Below are positions 42,476 through 52,603 of a stretch of DNA of 64,000 bases, in pieces. The DNA comes from Varibaculum cambriense DSM 15806 (GTDB lineage Bacteria; Actinomycetota; Actinomycetes; Actinomycetales; Actinomycetaceae). The stretch spans positions 682,001 through 746,000 of the forward strand of contig NZ_ATUF01000002.1 of assembly GCF_000420065.1 (NCBI RefSeq), in the 5' to 3' direction. The notes under the pieces are model-generated. The model saw only the letters and a list, made by a program, of their open reading frames with translations, was not told where the DNA came from and ran no database searches. A program made the position numbers and the translations under genes. How positions within the stretch are numbered: the first letter of the stretch is position 1; each line of letters starts with the position of its first letter.

Positions 42476-44923
42476 ATGATCTCCCTGGTAGTAGTATCTC
42501 ATTCACTGCCCTTAGCTACTGCCGCTAAAGAACTGGCGATGCAAATGACCGTCGCCGGCAGCGCCCCCAAAGTGTTGGTGGCAGCGGGGATTAGCGATGG
42601 CGAGCAGGTAGAACTAGGTACCGATGCTCAGCAAATCAGTGAAGCTATCGAAGCAGCTGATAGTCCCGATGGGGTGCTGATTTTGGTAGATTTGGGCTCC
42701 GCACTGCTCAGTTCGCAAATGGCATTGGAGTTCGTTGACCCCGACCTGGCTGATCGTTGCCTAATTTCTGCCGGCCCCCTGGTGGAAGGACTGGTTGCGG
42801 CGGTAGTTAGCGCCGCCGGGGGCGCGAGCTTGCAAGAGGTAGCTACCCAGGCACAAGCAGCTTTGGCGGGCAAGATCGACCAGCTTAGCGACTCGCAGGA
42901 GCCTCATCCCGAGGGCGAGGGAGAGTTTACCGAGAATGCTGCCGACCCGGCCTCGGGAGAAGATTCCTTTTCTTCCCCCGAGGCCGCGACCCTGGCTTTA
43001 GAAATTATTGATCCGCACGGGATGCATGCTCGTCCCGCCGCTGCCCTCGCCGCTGCTATCGGGGCGAGAAAAATACCGGTTTTTGCCCGTAAAGCCGGCA
43101 CTTTCCGGGTAGTAAACGCCGCTTCCCTCACTCAGGTGAGTTCTTTGGGAATCGCCAAAGGTGACACTCTGGAGCTAGGTACTACCGATCCGGCAGCTCC
43201 AGAAATTTTTGCTGCTATCAGGGAGGCCTTGACTAAGACCGATCCCTCTACGATTGCAGGCGGCTCCGAGGCAACAGCGGGCAGTTCGGTTAATGCGATT
43301 GCCGAGCAGCTAGCTAAAGAAGTGTCTACTCCCAGCGACCCGGCACGTAACGGCGACCAGATCGTTATCGGATACGCGCTGGTGCTGGAGGGGCACGAGG
43401 ACGCCGAGTTTTATCGGGTCAGTCCCAATGAAGGGCAGACGTTAGCAGAAGCCCGCAAAGCCGTTAGATCCTACCTGGGGTCTTTGGGTTCGGATTCGAT
43501 TATCCAAATGCAGATCGCGCTGGTGGACGATCCCGAGTTACGCGCAGAAATCGCCGATGAAATTGCGGGGGGAACCAACGCTTTTACTGCGGTAGACAAT
43601 GCCTATAGTGCCGCCGCTGCCAAGATGGAAAAGCTGGATGATCCTTATTTGGCGGAGCGGGCTACCGATTTACATGCGGTATCTCGCCTGCTAAAAAAGG
43701 CTTTGATTGGTACCGAACTCGATAACCTAGAGGAACTGATTAAGAAGCATTCCACCCCGGCAGTGCTGGTAGTTGAAGAACTTGATGCCCCGCTAGCCGC
43801 CAGTTTGCCTCCAGAAATCGAAGGGGTGGTTACCCGTAGTGGCGGGACTACCGGTCATGGCGCGATTGTGGCAGCCTCAAGGGGAATCCCCGTTTATGCC
43901 GGCCTCAAGTGGGGAGTGCATGATGGGGACACCATTGTTTTCGATCCGCGCACTAAACATTTAGAAGTTAATCCCAAAGCTAGAGTATTTGCCCACTGGA
44001 TTGAACTAGCCCGCGAGCGGGTAGCTACTGCCACCAAAGCCTTAGAGCAGTTAGAAAGCCCGGCAATTACCGCCAGTGGTAAGCAAATCCCCATCCAGGT
44101 TAATGTTTCGGGGCCTACCGGAACAGTTAAAGGCGCCGAAGGATGTGGCCTGGTGCGGACCGAAACCCTATTTGCGGGCTACCAGGCGGCTCCTTCCCGC
44201 AAGCAACAGGCAGAAGTGTATGCCGAGCTGGCGCGCAACGTGGGGCCAACCACGATTCGCCTGTGGGATATAGGAGCAGACAAACCTTTACCTTTTGCCA
44301 AACAGCCACCGGAAAATAATCCTTTCCTGGGGGTACGAGGAGTCCGCTTACTGCGTAAGTTCCCACATCTGTTACGCGACCAATTAGGGGCAGTGCTCGA
44401 CGCCAACCAAACTTTAGAGTCTGAAGGGTTAGGCAAACTTTTACGGGTGATGATTCCCATGGTCAATCACGTGCATCAAGTTGATTGGGTGCGTTCCCTC
44501 CTAGAAGAAATCACCGCCGACACTTACGGGATTGATGAAGCTGCTCGGCCAGCTCAAATGCCGTTACCACTGGGAATAATGGTGGAAACTCCCTCCGCTG
44601 CATTACGCATGAAAGAGTTTTGTGAAGCCGTGGATTTTGTATCGATAGGCACCAATGATCTGTGCCAATATGTTGCCGCCGCGGATCGGGGAAACTCTCA
44701 GGTAGCTGACCTAGCTGATGAGGTGCGGGAAACAGTGGTGGAAATGGTGCGTCAAATTGCTGAGGTCTGCCATCACGCCGCCGCTCCCATTGAAGTTTGC
44801 GTATGTGGAGATATGGCCTCCGATCCGGCTTGGGCAGGCAAGTTAGTTGCGGCCGGCGTGGATTCGCTTTCAGTGCGGCCCGGGATGATTGCGATGATAA
44901 AACAAACTATCCGCCAGTTATAG
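42476..44923 (+). CDS. dhaM: DhaM phosphoryl donor: EIIA-HPr-complete enzyme I fusion (815 aa)
   Basis: Three PTS domains in one chain. The mannose-type EIIA domain (1-130) has active His9 in VVSHS; an acidic linker follows. HPr (about 173-255) has His184 in GMHARPAA. Enzyme I (about 290-815) has the swivelling phospho-His461 in GGTTGHGAI. Unlike E. coli DhaM (about 472 residues, only a truncated EI), this protein also has the PEP-binding half: VRTETLF, DIGADKPLPF, NPFLGVRGVR, GIMVETPSAALR, SIGTNDLCQYVAAADRGN and VCGDMASD with catalytic Cys777. It could therefore take phosphate directly from PEP and pass it through His461, His184 and His9 to DhaL-ADP. Whether a general EI also acts on it is unknown. 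Confidence 0.93.
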   Translation: MISLVVVSHSLPLATAAKELAMQMTVAGSAPKVLVAAGISDGEQVELGTDAQQISEAIEAADSPDGVLILVDLGSALLSSQMALEFVDPDLADRCLISAGPLVEGLVAAVVSAAGGASLQEVATQAQAALAGKIDQLSDSQEPHPEGEGEFTENAADPASGEDSFSSPEAATLALEIIDPHGMHARPAAALAAAIGARKIPVFARKAGTFRVVNAASLTQVSSLGIAKGDTLELGTTDPAAPEIFAAIREALTKTDPSTIAGGSEATAGSSVNAIAEQLAKEVSTPSDPARNGDQIVIGYALVLEGHEDAEFYRVSPNEGQTLAEARKAVRSYLGSLGSDSIIQMQIALVDDPELRAEIADEIAGGTNAFTAVDNAYSAAAAKMEKLDDPYLAERATDLHAVSRLLKKALIGTELDNLEELIKKHSTPAVLVVEELDAPLAASLPPEIEGVVTRSGGTTGHGAIVAASRGIPVYAGLKWGVHDGDTIVFDPRTKHLEVNPKARVFAHWIELARERVATATKALEQLESPAITASGKQIPIQVNVSGPTGTVKGAEGCGLVRTETLFAGYQAAPSRKQQAEVYAELARNVGPTTIRLWDIGADKPLPFAKQPPENNPFLGVRGVRLLRKFPHLLRDQLGAVLDANQTLESEGLGKLLRVMIPMVNHVHQVDWVRSLLEEITADTYGIDEAARPAQMPLPLGIMVETPSAALRMKEFCEAVDFVSIGTNDLCQYVAAADRGNSQVADLADEVRETVVEMVRQIAEVCHHAAAPIEVCVCGDMASDPAWAGKLVAAGVDSLSVRPGMIAMIKQTIRQL

Positions 44924-45148
44924 GGGGAGGTTTCTAGCTACCGGAAACTTCTAGCAGCTCCTCTTGGCGTAGCCTCCAATCCTGCGGGCCGGGTGCAAAG
45001 TTGGTATAGCAAATCTCGCCCCTAAGCGTAGCTGCAGATTCTTCTTCGCGGGGCTGCCGGTACTATCTTGTCACCTCGTATGCTTTACTCCCCGGACAGG
45101 CGGTAAAGTCATTCTCAGGAATAACGCATTTTCGGGAAGGGGAAAATC
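44924..45148. other. Intergenic region between dhaM and the DUF6541 gene
   Basis: No gene is visible in these 225 bp. An imperfect hairpin (GAGGTTT with AAACTTC, one G-T pair) lies just beyond the dhaM stop and could aid termination, but it has no T run. GGGAAGGGG serves as ribosome site for the next gene. Confidence 0.4.
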
Positions 45149-47257
45149 ATGGAGCTTATCGCCATTTTTTGCGCGATGACCCTCTTTTCCTTGTTTCCCG
45201 GATATACCTTGGCACGCTGCCTCATCCCGGCTCTTCCTCAGCGAGTGACGTTAGCGGTAGCTCCGGCACTGACCTTTTTTATCCTCTTAGTGCTGGCAAG
45301 TCTCCTATCTCCCACTAGCGGCCTCTGGCTGGGAAAACTAGTTTTTTGCGGGAGCTTTTGGCGTTGGAAACCGATAGTAGTATTCCCAATAGTGGGGCTG
45401 CTAACGATTATCTTTGCCGTCGGTGCCCTCTTTCGGTGCCGCCAACTCACTAACCGCAGTTCCCGGGATTTTCCGTTACTGGCGGCGGTGCTAGCGGGAA
45501 TCACTGCCGGCATCGCCCCCATGGTTCGCACTATTGATTTTGCTAACCCCGCCCAGCGTTGGGATCCTAGCTTTCACTACAACGGCCTAGTTTTACTGCA
45601 TCACACCCAGGATGCGCACCCTCTTTACGCCCTTTCTGGGCTGTATTCGCAAAGCGCCCGGGTCTATTACCCGAGTGGTTGGCACATTTTCACCGTATTA
45701 TTCACCGGTTCTAAGTCGGTAGTTCCTGCCGCTAACCTGACGTTTCTGCTGTTGGTTTGCTGGTGGATTTTAGGAGTGAGCGGCCTGGTCGCTTTAGTGG
45801 GAATGTCGCGGCGGGCCCAGCTAATAACCATTGTGCTTTCTGGGTTTACCCTGTCTTTCCCCGCTGATTCCTTAGCGCGCTACGCTCAGTGGCCAAATGG
45901 CACCGGGATCGCATTATTTCCGGGCGCCGCCGCATTAATGCTGGTTTTGGGCCGGCAGGTGCTAACCTACGCGCGCAAAATATGGGGATCTTTTACCGCT
46001 GACATCCAGCCTGCCAAACCCGATTCCATAGATTTGCCACTTACTTTGCCTGCCGTGCTGGCCACTTTGTTCACCTCCCTATTCTTAGGGATTGGATCCG
46101 TCTGGGTTCATCCCGCCATCTTTTTTAACCTGTTAGCGCTACTATTCCCGCTTTTAGCAGCATTGATTGTTACTCATCTATATCGAGGGATTCGGAAAAG
46201 AGAGCTTTCGAGTATCGCCGGCTGGCTGGGGGCGGGTCTCGGGGTGCTAGTGGTCTTGGAAATCGGTTTTCTTAATCCCTCCAGCTTGGCGACCGCGCTG
46301 TTCGAGCGCAAGGGAGATCAATATTTAGCTTTCTTGCGTCCGCTGCTGCCTACCCCTTTCTTTTTCCCGTCCTCAGCTTTCATCTTTTTCATGGCGTTAA
46401 TGGCTGCCTTACTGATTATGGGGATAATCGCGGTCTTTTATGGCCGGGCACCAAAATGGCTGCTGGCCTCCTGGGCCCTATGCGCGGGGCTAGTGATGAT
46501 TTCTTTCCTGCCGGCTTCGCCCCTCAAAGTGGTAACCGGCCCGTGGTATTCGGATCCCCGGCGCCTAATGGCAATCCTGCAACTCCCCTTAAATCTGTTG
46601 ATGGGAGTGGGCTTAGATTTTCTACTAGTGCTTACTGCTAGTTTTCTTGCCGCTTCCGGCGCCCCTCGGCGTCTTTGTAAAGGCGTAGTTGCAACTCTGG
46701 CTGCTGCTTGTCTTGCAGTCGGGATCGCCGGCGCCGATAGCCGAGTGTGGGCCTTAGAAACAGTTTTCAATCCGGAGCGAACCGGAAGCGGGGGACTCGC
46801 CAATAGTGGGGAATTAAGGTTGATTAAGCGCGCCGCCCATTTCTTGCCTGCAGACGCCGTGATTGTCGGGGATCCTTCTATTGGCACCATCTATTTTGAG
46901 GCTATCGCTAATCGGAAAGTAGTTTTCCCTTCCCTGGGTAAAAGCGAAAAAGATCCCGACAGTACCCGCCTCTTTTATCACCTGAATAATATCGGACGAG
47001 ACCGGCAGGTTTGCCTGTCCCTAGAGAGACTGAAAGTCACCCATTTCTATGCCCGTCCTAACAGCAGATACATGGGAGTTCCCCGTTCTTACTCTTGGCC
47101 AGGTTTTTACCACGTGCCGCTGGATGGTTACTTTACGCAGGTGGCTAGGGGAGGGCGCGCTAAACTGTACCGTTTCAACGGTTGCGGTCGCGAGCGTGGC
47201 GAAAATAACCGTTCTGCCTGGTCGAAAAGTTTGGAAAGCCAGCGGCAGGCTAGATAG
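45149..47257 (+). CDS. DUF6541 family multi-pass membrane protein
   Basis: A 702-residue membrane protein with about 13-15 hydrophobic helices and a C-terminal extracytoplasmic part of some 170 residues. The ordering (helical bundle, a conserved RWDPSFHYNGLVLLHH segment and YYPSGWHIFTVLF) matches actinobacterial DUF6541 proteins. These resemble polytopic glycosyltransferases of the GT-C type; a glycosyl-transfer role is inference. It stands alone between dhaM and tRNA-Thr. GGGAAGGGG precedes the ATG. Confidence 0.75.
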   Translation: MELIAIFCAMTLFSLFPGYTLARCLIPALPQRVTLAVAPALTFFILLVLASLLSPTSGLWLGKLVFCGSFWRWKPIVVFPIVGLLTIIFAVGALFRCRQLTNRSSRDFPLLAAVLAGITAGIAPMVRTIDFANPAQRWDPSFHYNGLVLLHHTQDAHPLYALSGLYSQSARVYYPSGWHIFTVLFTGSKSVVPAANLTFLLLVCWWILGVSGLVALVGMSRRAQLITIVLSGFTLSFPADSLARYAQWPNGTGIALFPGAAALMLVLGRQVLTYARKIWGSFTADIQPAKPDSIDLPLTLPAVLATLFTSLFLGIGSVWVHPAIFFNLLALLFPLLAALIVTHLYRGIRKRELSSIAGWLGAGLGVLVVLEIGFLNPSSLATALFERKGDQYLAFLRPLLPTPFFFPSSAFIFFMALMAALLIMGIIAVFYGRAPKWLLASWALCAGLVMISFLPASPLKVVTGPWYSDPRRLMAILQLPLNLLMGVGLDFLLVLTASFLAASGAPRRLCKGVVATLAAACLAVGIAGADSRVWALETVFNPERTGSGGLANSGELRLIKRAAHFLPADAVIVGDPSIGTIYFEAIANRKVVFPSLGKSEKDPDSTRLFYHLNNIGRDRQVCLSLERLKVTHFYARPNSRYMGVPRSYSWPGFYHVPLDGYFTQVARGGRAKLYRFNGCGRERGENNRSAWSKSLESQRQAR

Positions 47258-47282
47258 ACTTACACGGTGCCTATGGCATTTT

Positions 47283-47355
47283 GCCGCTATAGCTCAGTTG
47301 GTAGAGCAACGCTCTCGTAAAGCGTAGGTCATCGGTTCAAGTCCGATTAGCGGCT
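47283..47355 (+). tRNA. tRNA-Thr (anticodon CGT)
   Basis: A 73-nt cloverleaf: acceptor GCCGCTA/TAGCGGC, D-arm AGCTCAGTTGGTAGAGCA, anticodon stem ACGCT/AGCGT with loop CTCGTAA (anticodon CGT, reading ACG), T-arm ATCGGTTCAAGTCCGAT and discriminator T. CCA is not encoded. No clear terminator follows. Confidence 0.96.
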
Positions 47356-47513
47356 CTGGTAGTTTCCTTTTCTACTTCACTATTTCTGCGCCCTCTTGCC
47401 TGGTTTTCGGCGCACACCCGCGCTAATGCTGCTGCCAGCTTACTTTTCGCCCTGGAAAAAATTGCTTTCTGGGTGATGAGGATGCAGTTAGGCTAGGGTG
47501 CAGGAGGTATCAC

Positions 47514-49766
47514 TTGGCTAGCAGTATCGATAATCCCCAGAACCTGGAACTAAAAATCGGGGGCATGAGTTGTGCGGCATGTGCGGCACATATTGAAAAA
47601 GACCTCAATAAGATGCCAGGGGTGAACGCGACCGTTAACTATGCGACCGAGAAAGCCACTATTTCTCAAACCGGTGATTTTGACGCTAAAGATTTTATAA
47701 AAACCGTGGAAAATGCTGGTTATAGCGCGTTTACGGAAGAAGATTTAGTAAACGAGGACGGGCAGGAAAACGCGGCGGTAGGTGCAGCAGAGCTGGCGGG
47801 ACTGAGGCGGCGCCTTATTATTTGCGCAATTTTAGCTACTCCTGTGATTGTGCTGGCAATGGTTCCGCCCCTGCAGTTCCCTTACTGGCAGTGGGTGTCC
47901 CTGGTGCTGACGATTCCGGTGGTGCTGTGGGGAGCTTACCCCTTCCACCGCGCGGCGTTCGTAAATGCTCGCCGCGCCACTACCACTATGGACACCCTAA
48001 TTTCTCTAGGTACCCTAGCTGCCTTTATTTGGTCGCTATATGCCCTGTTCTTAGGGGATGCCGGCCGGGTGGGGATGACCCACGATTTCCAGCTACTTGC
48101 CCAACCGGGGGATGCCGCCAGTCACATCTATCTGGAAGTTTGTTCTGGGGTAACGGTTTTTATTCTGGGCGGACGCTATTTTGAGAAGCGTGCCAAGGTC
48201 CGGGCGGGGGACGCTCTTCGCGCTCTCGCAGAATTGGGCGCAAAAGAGGTAACCGTGCTCCGCGGGGGCCAAGAGGTTAAAGTCCCGATTGAGCAGCTCA
48301 CCGCGGGCGAAGAATTTATTGCCCTGCCGGGTGAAAAAATAGCTACTGACGGAGAGGTCGTTTCCGGTAATAGCGCGGTTGATAACTCGCTACTTACTGG
48401 AGAATCAGTGCCGGTCGAGGTAGCTCCCGGAGACTCGGTTACGGGAGCGACTATCAACACCTATGGTCGCCTAATTGTTCGCGCCACTCGGGTGGGCGGG
48501 CAAACTCAACTCGCCCAGATTACTCGACTAGTGGAACAGGCTCAGGCCGGTAAGGCTCCAATTCAGCGTCTGGCTGATAGAATTTCCGCAGTTTTCGTAC
48601 CGATAGTGATCGCAATTTCGCTGCTCACTTTAGCTATTCGGTTAATTATTGGAACCCCGGTTACCGCTTTTACTTGCGCGGTCGCGGTGTTAATCATTGC
48701 TTGCCCCTGCGCGTTGGGGCTTGCCACCCCCACTGCCTTACTGGTGGGAACTGGTCGGGGAGCGAACCTGGGGATTTTGATTAAGGGCGCCGAAATTTTG
48801 GAATCTACCCGGCAAATCGACACCGTCATCCTCGATAAAACCGGGACGGTAACCAGTGGCAATATGGAGCTAGTTAGCGTTTATCCCCGCGATAACTTCC
48901 GGATTTTACAAACCGCCGCCACCTTAGAGGGCGGCAGCGAACATCCCATCGCCAAAGCAATTACCCGCGCCGCCCGCGAGCAAGGACTTACCTCCCCTAG
49001 CAGCGCGGTGCCGGCAGATTTTACAAACTCCGCGGGTGGAGGGGTAAGCGGCACCGTTGAAGGGCAGCTTGTTTTGGCGGGAAACCAGCAGTTTATTACC
49101 GCTGCCGGCGCGAAGATCCCCGAAGAGATGCTCACAGCACTTAACCAGAGCAGAAGCCGCGGGGAAACCACTGTGCTGGTAGCGATTGCGGGCGAAGTGA
49201 AGGGGGTGCTGGGGGTTGCTGACCGCATAAAAGAAACTAGCCCCCAGGCGATCTCGCTGTTTAAGGAATTAGGGCTCACCCCGGTGCTCCTGACGGGAGA
49301 CGGGGAAAAAGTAGCTCGCCAAGTCGCCAAGCAAGTGGGGATTACCGAGGTAATCGCCGAGGTCAAGCCGGAAGATAAAGTGGTGGCGGTTTTTCGCAAA
49401 CAGGGACGGGGCGCTACCGTGGCCATGATCGGCGATGGCGTGAACGATGCTGCCGCCCTCACACAAGCAGATTTAGGGATCGCCATGGGTAGTGGAACCG
49501 ATGTGGCGATTCAAGCTGCCGATATTACTTTGATGCGCCCCGATCTTTTGGCAGCAGTGGATGCGATTCGGCTTTCCCGGCGTACCCTAAAAATAATCAA
49601 AGGTAACCTGTTTTGGGCATTCGCCTACAATGTCGCCGCCATCCCACTGGCCGCACTCGGGTTACTTAACCCGATGCTCGCCGGAGCTGCTATGGCGTGT
49701 TCCTCGACGTTTGTAGTAGGAAATAGTCTGCGGCTACGCTCGTTTCAACCGGTAGAGGCCCATTAG
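47514..49766 (+). CDS. copA: Copper-translocating P1B-type ATPase
   Basis: A 750-residue heavy-metal pump. It has one N-terminal metal-binding domain with GMSCAAC (Cys20, Cys23) and a transmembrane CPC motif (Cys397-Pro-Cys399), typical of the Cu+ class. DKTGT (phosphorylated Asp441), [10 protein letters not shown] and [10 protein letters not shown] are also present. It exports copper from the cytoplasm. The start is TTG with a strong CAGGAGG site eight bases upstream. No copZ chaperone or csoR regulator is adjacent. Silver could also be carried. Confidence 0.93.
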   Translation: MASSIDNPQNLELKIGGMSCAACAAHIEKDLNKMPGVNATVNYATEKATISQTGDFDAKDFIKTVENAGYSAFTEEDLVNEDGQENAAVGAAELAGLRRRLIICAILATPVIVLAMVPPLQFPYWQWVSLVLTIPVVLWGAYPFHRAAFVNARRATTTMDTLISLGTLAAFIWSLYALFLGDAGRVGMTHDFQLLAQPGDAASHIYLEVCSGVTVFILGGRYFEKRAKVRAGDALRALAELGAKEVTVLRGGQEVKVPIEQLTAGEEFIALPGEKIATDGEVVSGNSAVDNSLLTGESVPVEVAPGDSVTGATINTYGRLIVRATRVGGQTQLAQITRLVEQAQAGKAPIQRLADRISAVFVPIVIAISLLTLAIRLIIGTPVTAFTCAVAVLIIACPCALGLATPTALLVGTGRGANLGILIKGAEILESTRQIDTVILDKTGTVTSGNMELVSVYPRDNFRILQTAATLEGGSEHPIAKAITRAAREQGLTSPSSAVPADFTNSAGGGVSGTVEGQLVLAGNQQFITAAGAKIPEEMLTALNQSRSRGETTVLVAIAGEVKGVLGVADRIKETSPQAISLFKELGLTPVLLTGDGEKVARQVAKQVGITEVIAEVKPEDKVVAVFRKQGRGATVAMIGDGVNDAAALTQADLGIAMGSGTDVAIQAADITLMRPDLLAAVDAIRLSRRTLKIIKGNLFWAFAYNVAAIPLAALGLLNPMLAGAAMACSSTFVVGNSLRLRSFQPVEAH

Positions 49767-49804
49767 TTGCCCTCGACCGGGCAATAAATACCTAACAGCG
49801 ATTC

Positions 49805-50173
49805 CTACTGGGGCGGACGTTCCCCGTCTTGCCACACCCACTGGGGGCCGTCATTGTGGTAGCGAGGGCGATGCAAAATCCCCGATTCGTACTCAATCAT
49901 TAGATTGGGGCCGTTTGCCCAGGCCTGGCCATCAACTACCAGACTCCAGCCGTGGGGATAGGGGCTTTGCCAAATCAAAGTAACATTCGGGTTAGCGGCG
50001 CCGTTACGCAAGGCCGAATCCCGGGCATTCCTGATTACCAGTCGCCCGTCCTCTAATATCGGATCCACGGTATGAACTTTTACGTGGGCACCATAGGGCA
50101 AAGTAATCAAAGACGCCGAATTAAAACAGGCCATAGCCTCCGGTAATCTGTACAGGGGCACCGGGATTGTCAT
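49805..50173 (-). CDS. PPOX-fold (pyridoxamine 5'-phosphate oxidase-like) flavin/F420-type small protein
   Basis: A 122-residue protein with the split-barrel pattern of the pyridoxamine-phosphate-oxidase superfamily: SASLITLPYGAHVKVHTVDPILEDGRLVIRN then NPNVTLIWQSPYP-x-GWSLVVDGQA. It is smaller than true PNPOx and probably binds FMN, F420 or heme; the reaction is not known. GAGAGG lies upstream of the ATG. The gene is convergent with copA and follows, at a distance of 188 bp, the end of the BCCT gene on the same strand. Confidence 0.75.
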   Translation of the reverse strand: MTIPVPLYRLPEAMACFNSASLITLPYGAHVKVHTVDPILEDGRLVIRNARDSALRNGAANPNVTLIWQSPYPHGWSLVVDGQAWANGPNLMIEYESGILHRPRYHNDGPQWVWQDGERPPQ

Positions 50174-50361
50174 CTATTTTCCTCTCTAAGCTACTGGCGA
50201 TAGCGTCAACTTTGACCCTAGTTAACGGATCGCCCGATCCGCGAGCGTTACTGCCTACCAAGGTAACAATAGCGTCTCAAATCCTGTCTGTACTTGCAGT
50301 TTACCGGAAAACCCCGTCAGACGATAGGAAATGCCAAAGCCTCGACACCGCTTTCCCCGTT

Positions 50362-52431
50362 TTAGACGTCGTTAATACGCCAATAGTCCTGGTAACGATC
50401 GAAATGGTCAAAAGCATCATGAATAATGGCGCTACGTGAATACCCCATCACGTCATAGTCTTGATCATTATCGGGCAAATGCACTTCTAGGCGGGTAGAG
50501 CGCGGAGTACTGGGGGCAGAGCCGGCAAAAATAGTATTCGCGGTATCTACCGCCAAAATCCGGTATACAAACTGGTCAGGGCCTTTGAAAGCCGTTAACT
50601 TTAGGCGGTCATAGATACGGGTTTGGGGGTCGACCTGTTCCAGAGGATCATCATCTGAACGAACAACCTCGGCGGGAATCCCCTCTTTATTAAGTTCTGC
50701 AGCAAAGTCACGCAGAGCCGGTTCCGCCACTTTGTCCAGGTAAGCCTGGGCTTCTAGAGGGGTTACCTGTCCGAAAGTTCGCGAAATTCGGTCATGCCAA
50801 TTGCTCTCCAACCTGCCGGCGATAGAACCGGTTCCCGCCAGGATATTGCGGGCAGAGTGGGCGCGCAGCTGCCGGGCACGGCGATCTTGTTTTAGCGCTC
50901 GTGCCAGACCAATCATCACTAGAATCATCACTATTGAGAAGGGAAGGCCCATGATGATGGTGGCGTTTTGTAGCGCCGGGATACCCCCTACTATCAACAT
51001 CCCGATAGTTAACAGCCCGGTTACCCCCGCCCAAAAAATTCGCAGCCAACCGGGAGCATCGGAACGTACCGTCGGGAGGAATGAGGACAGGTTCGCCATA
51101 ATGAGGGCGCCCGAGTCCGCAGAGGTTACGTAAAATAGCAGACCTACGAAGGTAGCTAGCCCCATAATGAATACCGCCGCCGGGCATTGTTGCAAAAGCA
51201 GATAAAACCCCATTTCGGGGGCTTTTAGGGTGGCCTGCGCAAAGGATTTATCTCCGCTGCGAATCAGGTCAATGGCGGCGTTACCAAAGATGGCCACCCA
51301 CATGAGGACGTAGGAGAAGGGAATCAGCATGGTGCCCACTACAAATTCTCGCAGGGTACGCCCTCGGGAAATCCGCGCCAAGAACATTCCTACAAAGGAC
51401 GCCCAGGCCACCCACCACGCCCAGAAAAACAGCGTCCACGCCGACATCCAGGCGCTTACGTCTGAATAGGCAAAGGTTTCGAGGGCGCGGCGCGGGAATG
51501 ACCATACAAAGTCCCCGATATTCATCACAATAGCGTTAAGCAGGAAATCTGTTCTCCCGGTGATGAAAACCCAGGATGCCAGAAACAGCGCTAATACCAC
51601 GTTGAGTTGGCTAAGGAAACGGATTCCTTTATGGATACCAGTGGTGGCCGAGACGGTAGCTATGGCTACCGCAAGGATCACCAGTCCCACCTGCGCGGGA
51701 ATCCCCTGGTCAATCCCGAACAGGATTTCCAGCCCCACATTAAGCTGTACTACCCCGATTCCCAGGGTGGTGGCCACCCCGAAGATAGTTCCCAGGATGG
51801 CGGCTCCGTCAACGGTGTGCCCCAGCGGGCCGTTGAGTTTGTCTCCAAAAATCGGGTAGAGAGCGGAGCGTACTGAGAGCGGTTGCTTACGGCGATAAGC
51901 GAAATACCCTAAAGCCATCCCCATCAGGGCATACATCCCCCAACCGGTGATGCCGTAGTGGAAAAGAGTCCAAACTGTGGCCTCTCGGGCGGCCTCGATA
52001 GTTTCCCCCTTCCCCACGGGAGGCTGCATATATTGGCTGACCGGGCCAGCTACGGAAAAAAATAAGATATCGGTGCCGATACCGGCAGCAAAGAGCATGG
52101 ATGCCCAGGAGAAGGTCGAAAATTCGGGACGGGAGTTAGGCGGTCCCAGGCGGGTTTCCCCATAGCGGGAAAACCCCAAGAAAAATACGAAAACTAGAAT
52201 GATGGCAGCTAGGGCAATATAAAACCAGCCGAACCATTTCGAGATCGCCCCGACCGCAACTCCCAGTACTTCAGCGGCGCTAGTGGGTGAAATCAGTGCC
52301 CACAGAGCTATAGCTAGAATTCCCGCTGAGGACCCTAAAAAGACCGGGAAATTCACTTTCGCATCTGGCCAGATAGCTTCCGACAGAGGGGCTTCCGGTT
52401 CATTCGCGGTTTCGCCTAAAGATTGGCTCAT
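50362..52431 (-). CDS. BCCT family (betaine/carnitine/choline) transporter
   Basis: A 689-residue secondary transporter with 12 helices. The BCCT signature spans the segment FFWAWWVAWASFVGMFLARISRGRTLREFV, and GWGMYALMGMALGYFAYR lies in helix 3-4. A long C-terminal cytoplasmic tail (about 500-689) contains a soluble domain like that of BetT, where the tail senses osmotic state. Substrate is likely choline or a betaine; Na+ or H+ coupling cannot be told. The gene is divergent from the LacI-type regulator, whose promoter shares this gap. Confidence 0.9.
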   Translation of the reverse strand: MSQSLGETANEPEAPLSEAIWPDAKVNFPVFLGSSAGILAIALWALISPTSAAEVLGVAVGAISKWFGWFYIALAAIILVFVFFLGFSRYGETRLGPPNSRPEFSTFSWASMLFAAGIGTDILFFSVAGPVSQYMQPPVGKGETIEAAREATVWTLFHYGITGWGMYALMGMALGYFAYRRKQPLSVRSALYPIFGDKLNGPLGHTVDGAAILGTIFGVATTLGIGVVQLNVGLEILFGIDQGIPAQVGLVILAVAIATVSATTGIHKGIRFLSQLNVVLALFLASWVFITGRTDFLLNAIVMNIGDFVWSFPRRALETFAYSDVSAWMSAWTLFFWAWWVAWASFVGMFLARISRGRTLREFVVGTMLIPFSYVLMWVAIFGNAAIDLIRSGDKSFAQATLKAPEMGFYLLLQQCPAAVFIMGLATFVGLLFYVTSADSGALIMANLSSFLPTVRSDAPGWLRIFWAGVTGLLTIGMLIVGGIPALQNATIIMGLPFSIVMILVMIGLARALKQDRRARQLRAHSARNILAGTGSIAGRLESNWHDRISRTFGQVTPLEAQAYLDKVAEPALRDFAAELNKEGIPAEVVRSDDDPLEQVDPQTRIYDRLKLTAFKGPDQFVYRILAVDTANTIFAGSAPSTPRSTRLEVHLPDNDQDYDVMGYSRSAIIHDAFDHFDRYQDYWRINDV

Positions 52432-52603
52432 AGGAAACTATCCATCCCGTATTGTGTCTGCTCAGCATCTTAAAAATGATGCCTGGTGGTATCTCTAGGC
52501 TAAAATACCAGGTTCATAACCCCAAAGATTTACCGATATCAAGATGGAAAACGGGACAACCTACGAAAGTGGCGGACAACCGCTTAGTAGTAGAGTTACT
52601 TAT

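Noticed and set aside
48881-49486. A 201-residue minus-strand frame inside copA
   Set aside because: Opposite strand of conserved P-type ATPase motifs; no independent support.
49767-49784. Small hairpin TTGCCC/GGGCAA after copA
   Set aside because: Six-base stem without a T run; not strong enough to annotate as a terminator.
52462-52488. Bulged palindrome (GCATC ... GATGC) between the BCCT and LacI genes
   Set aside because: Arms are five bases with an extra base on one side and do not match the operon operator; too weak to call an operator.
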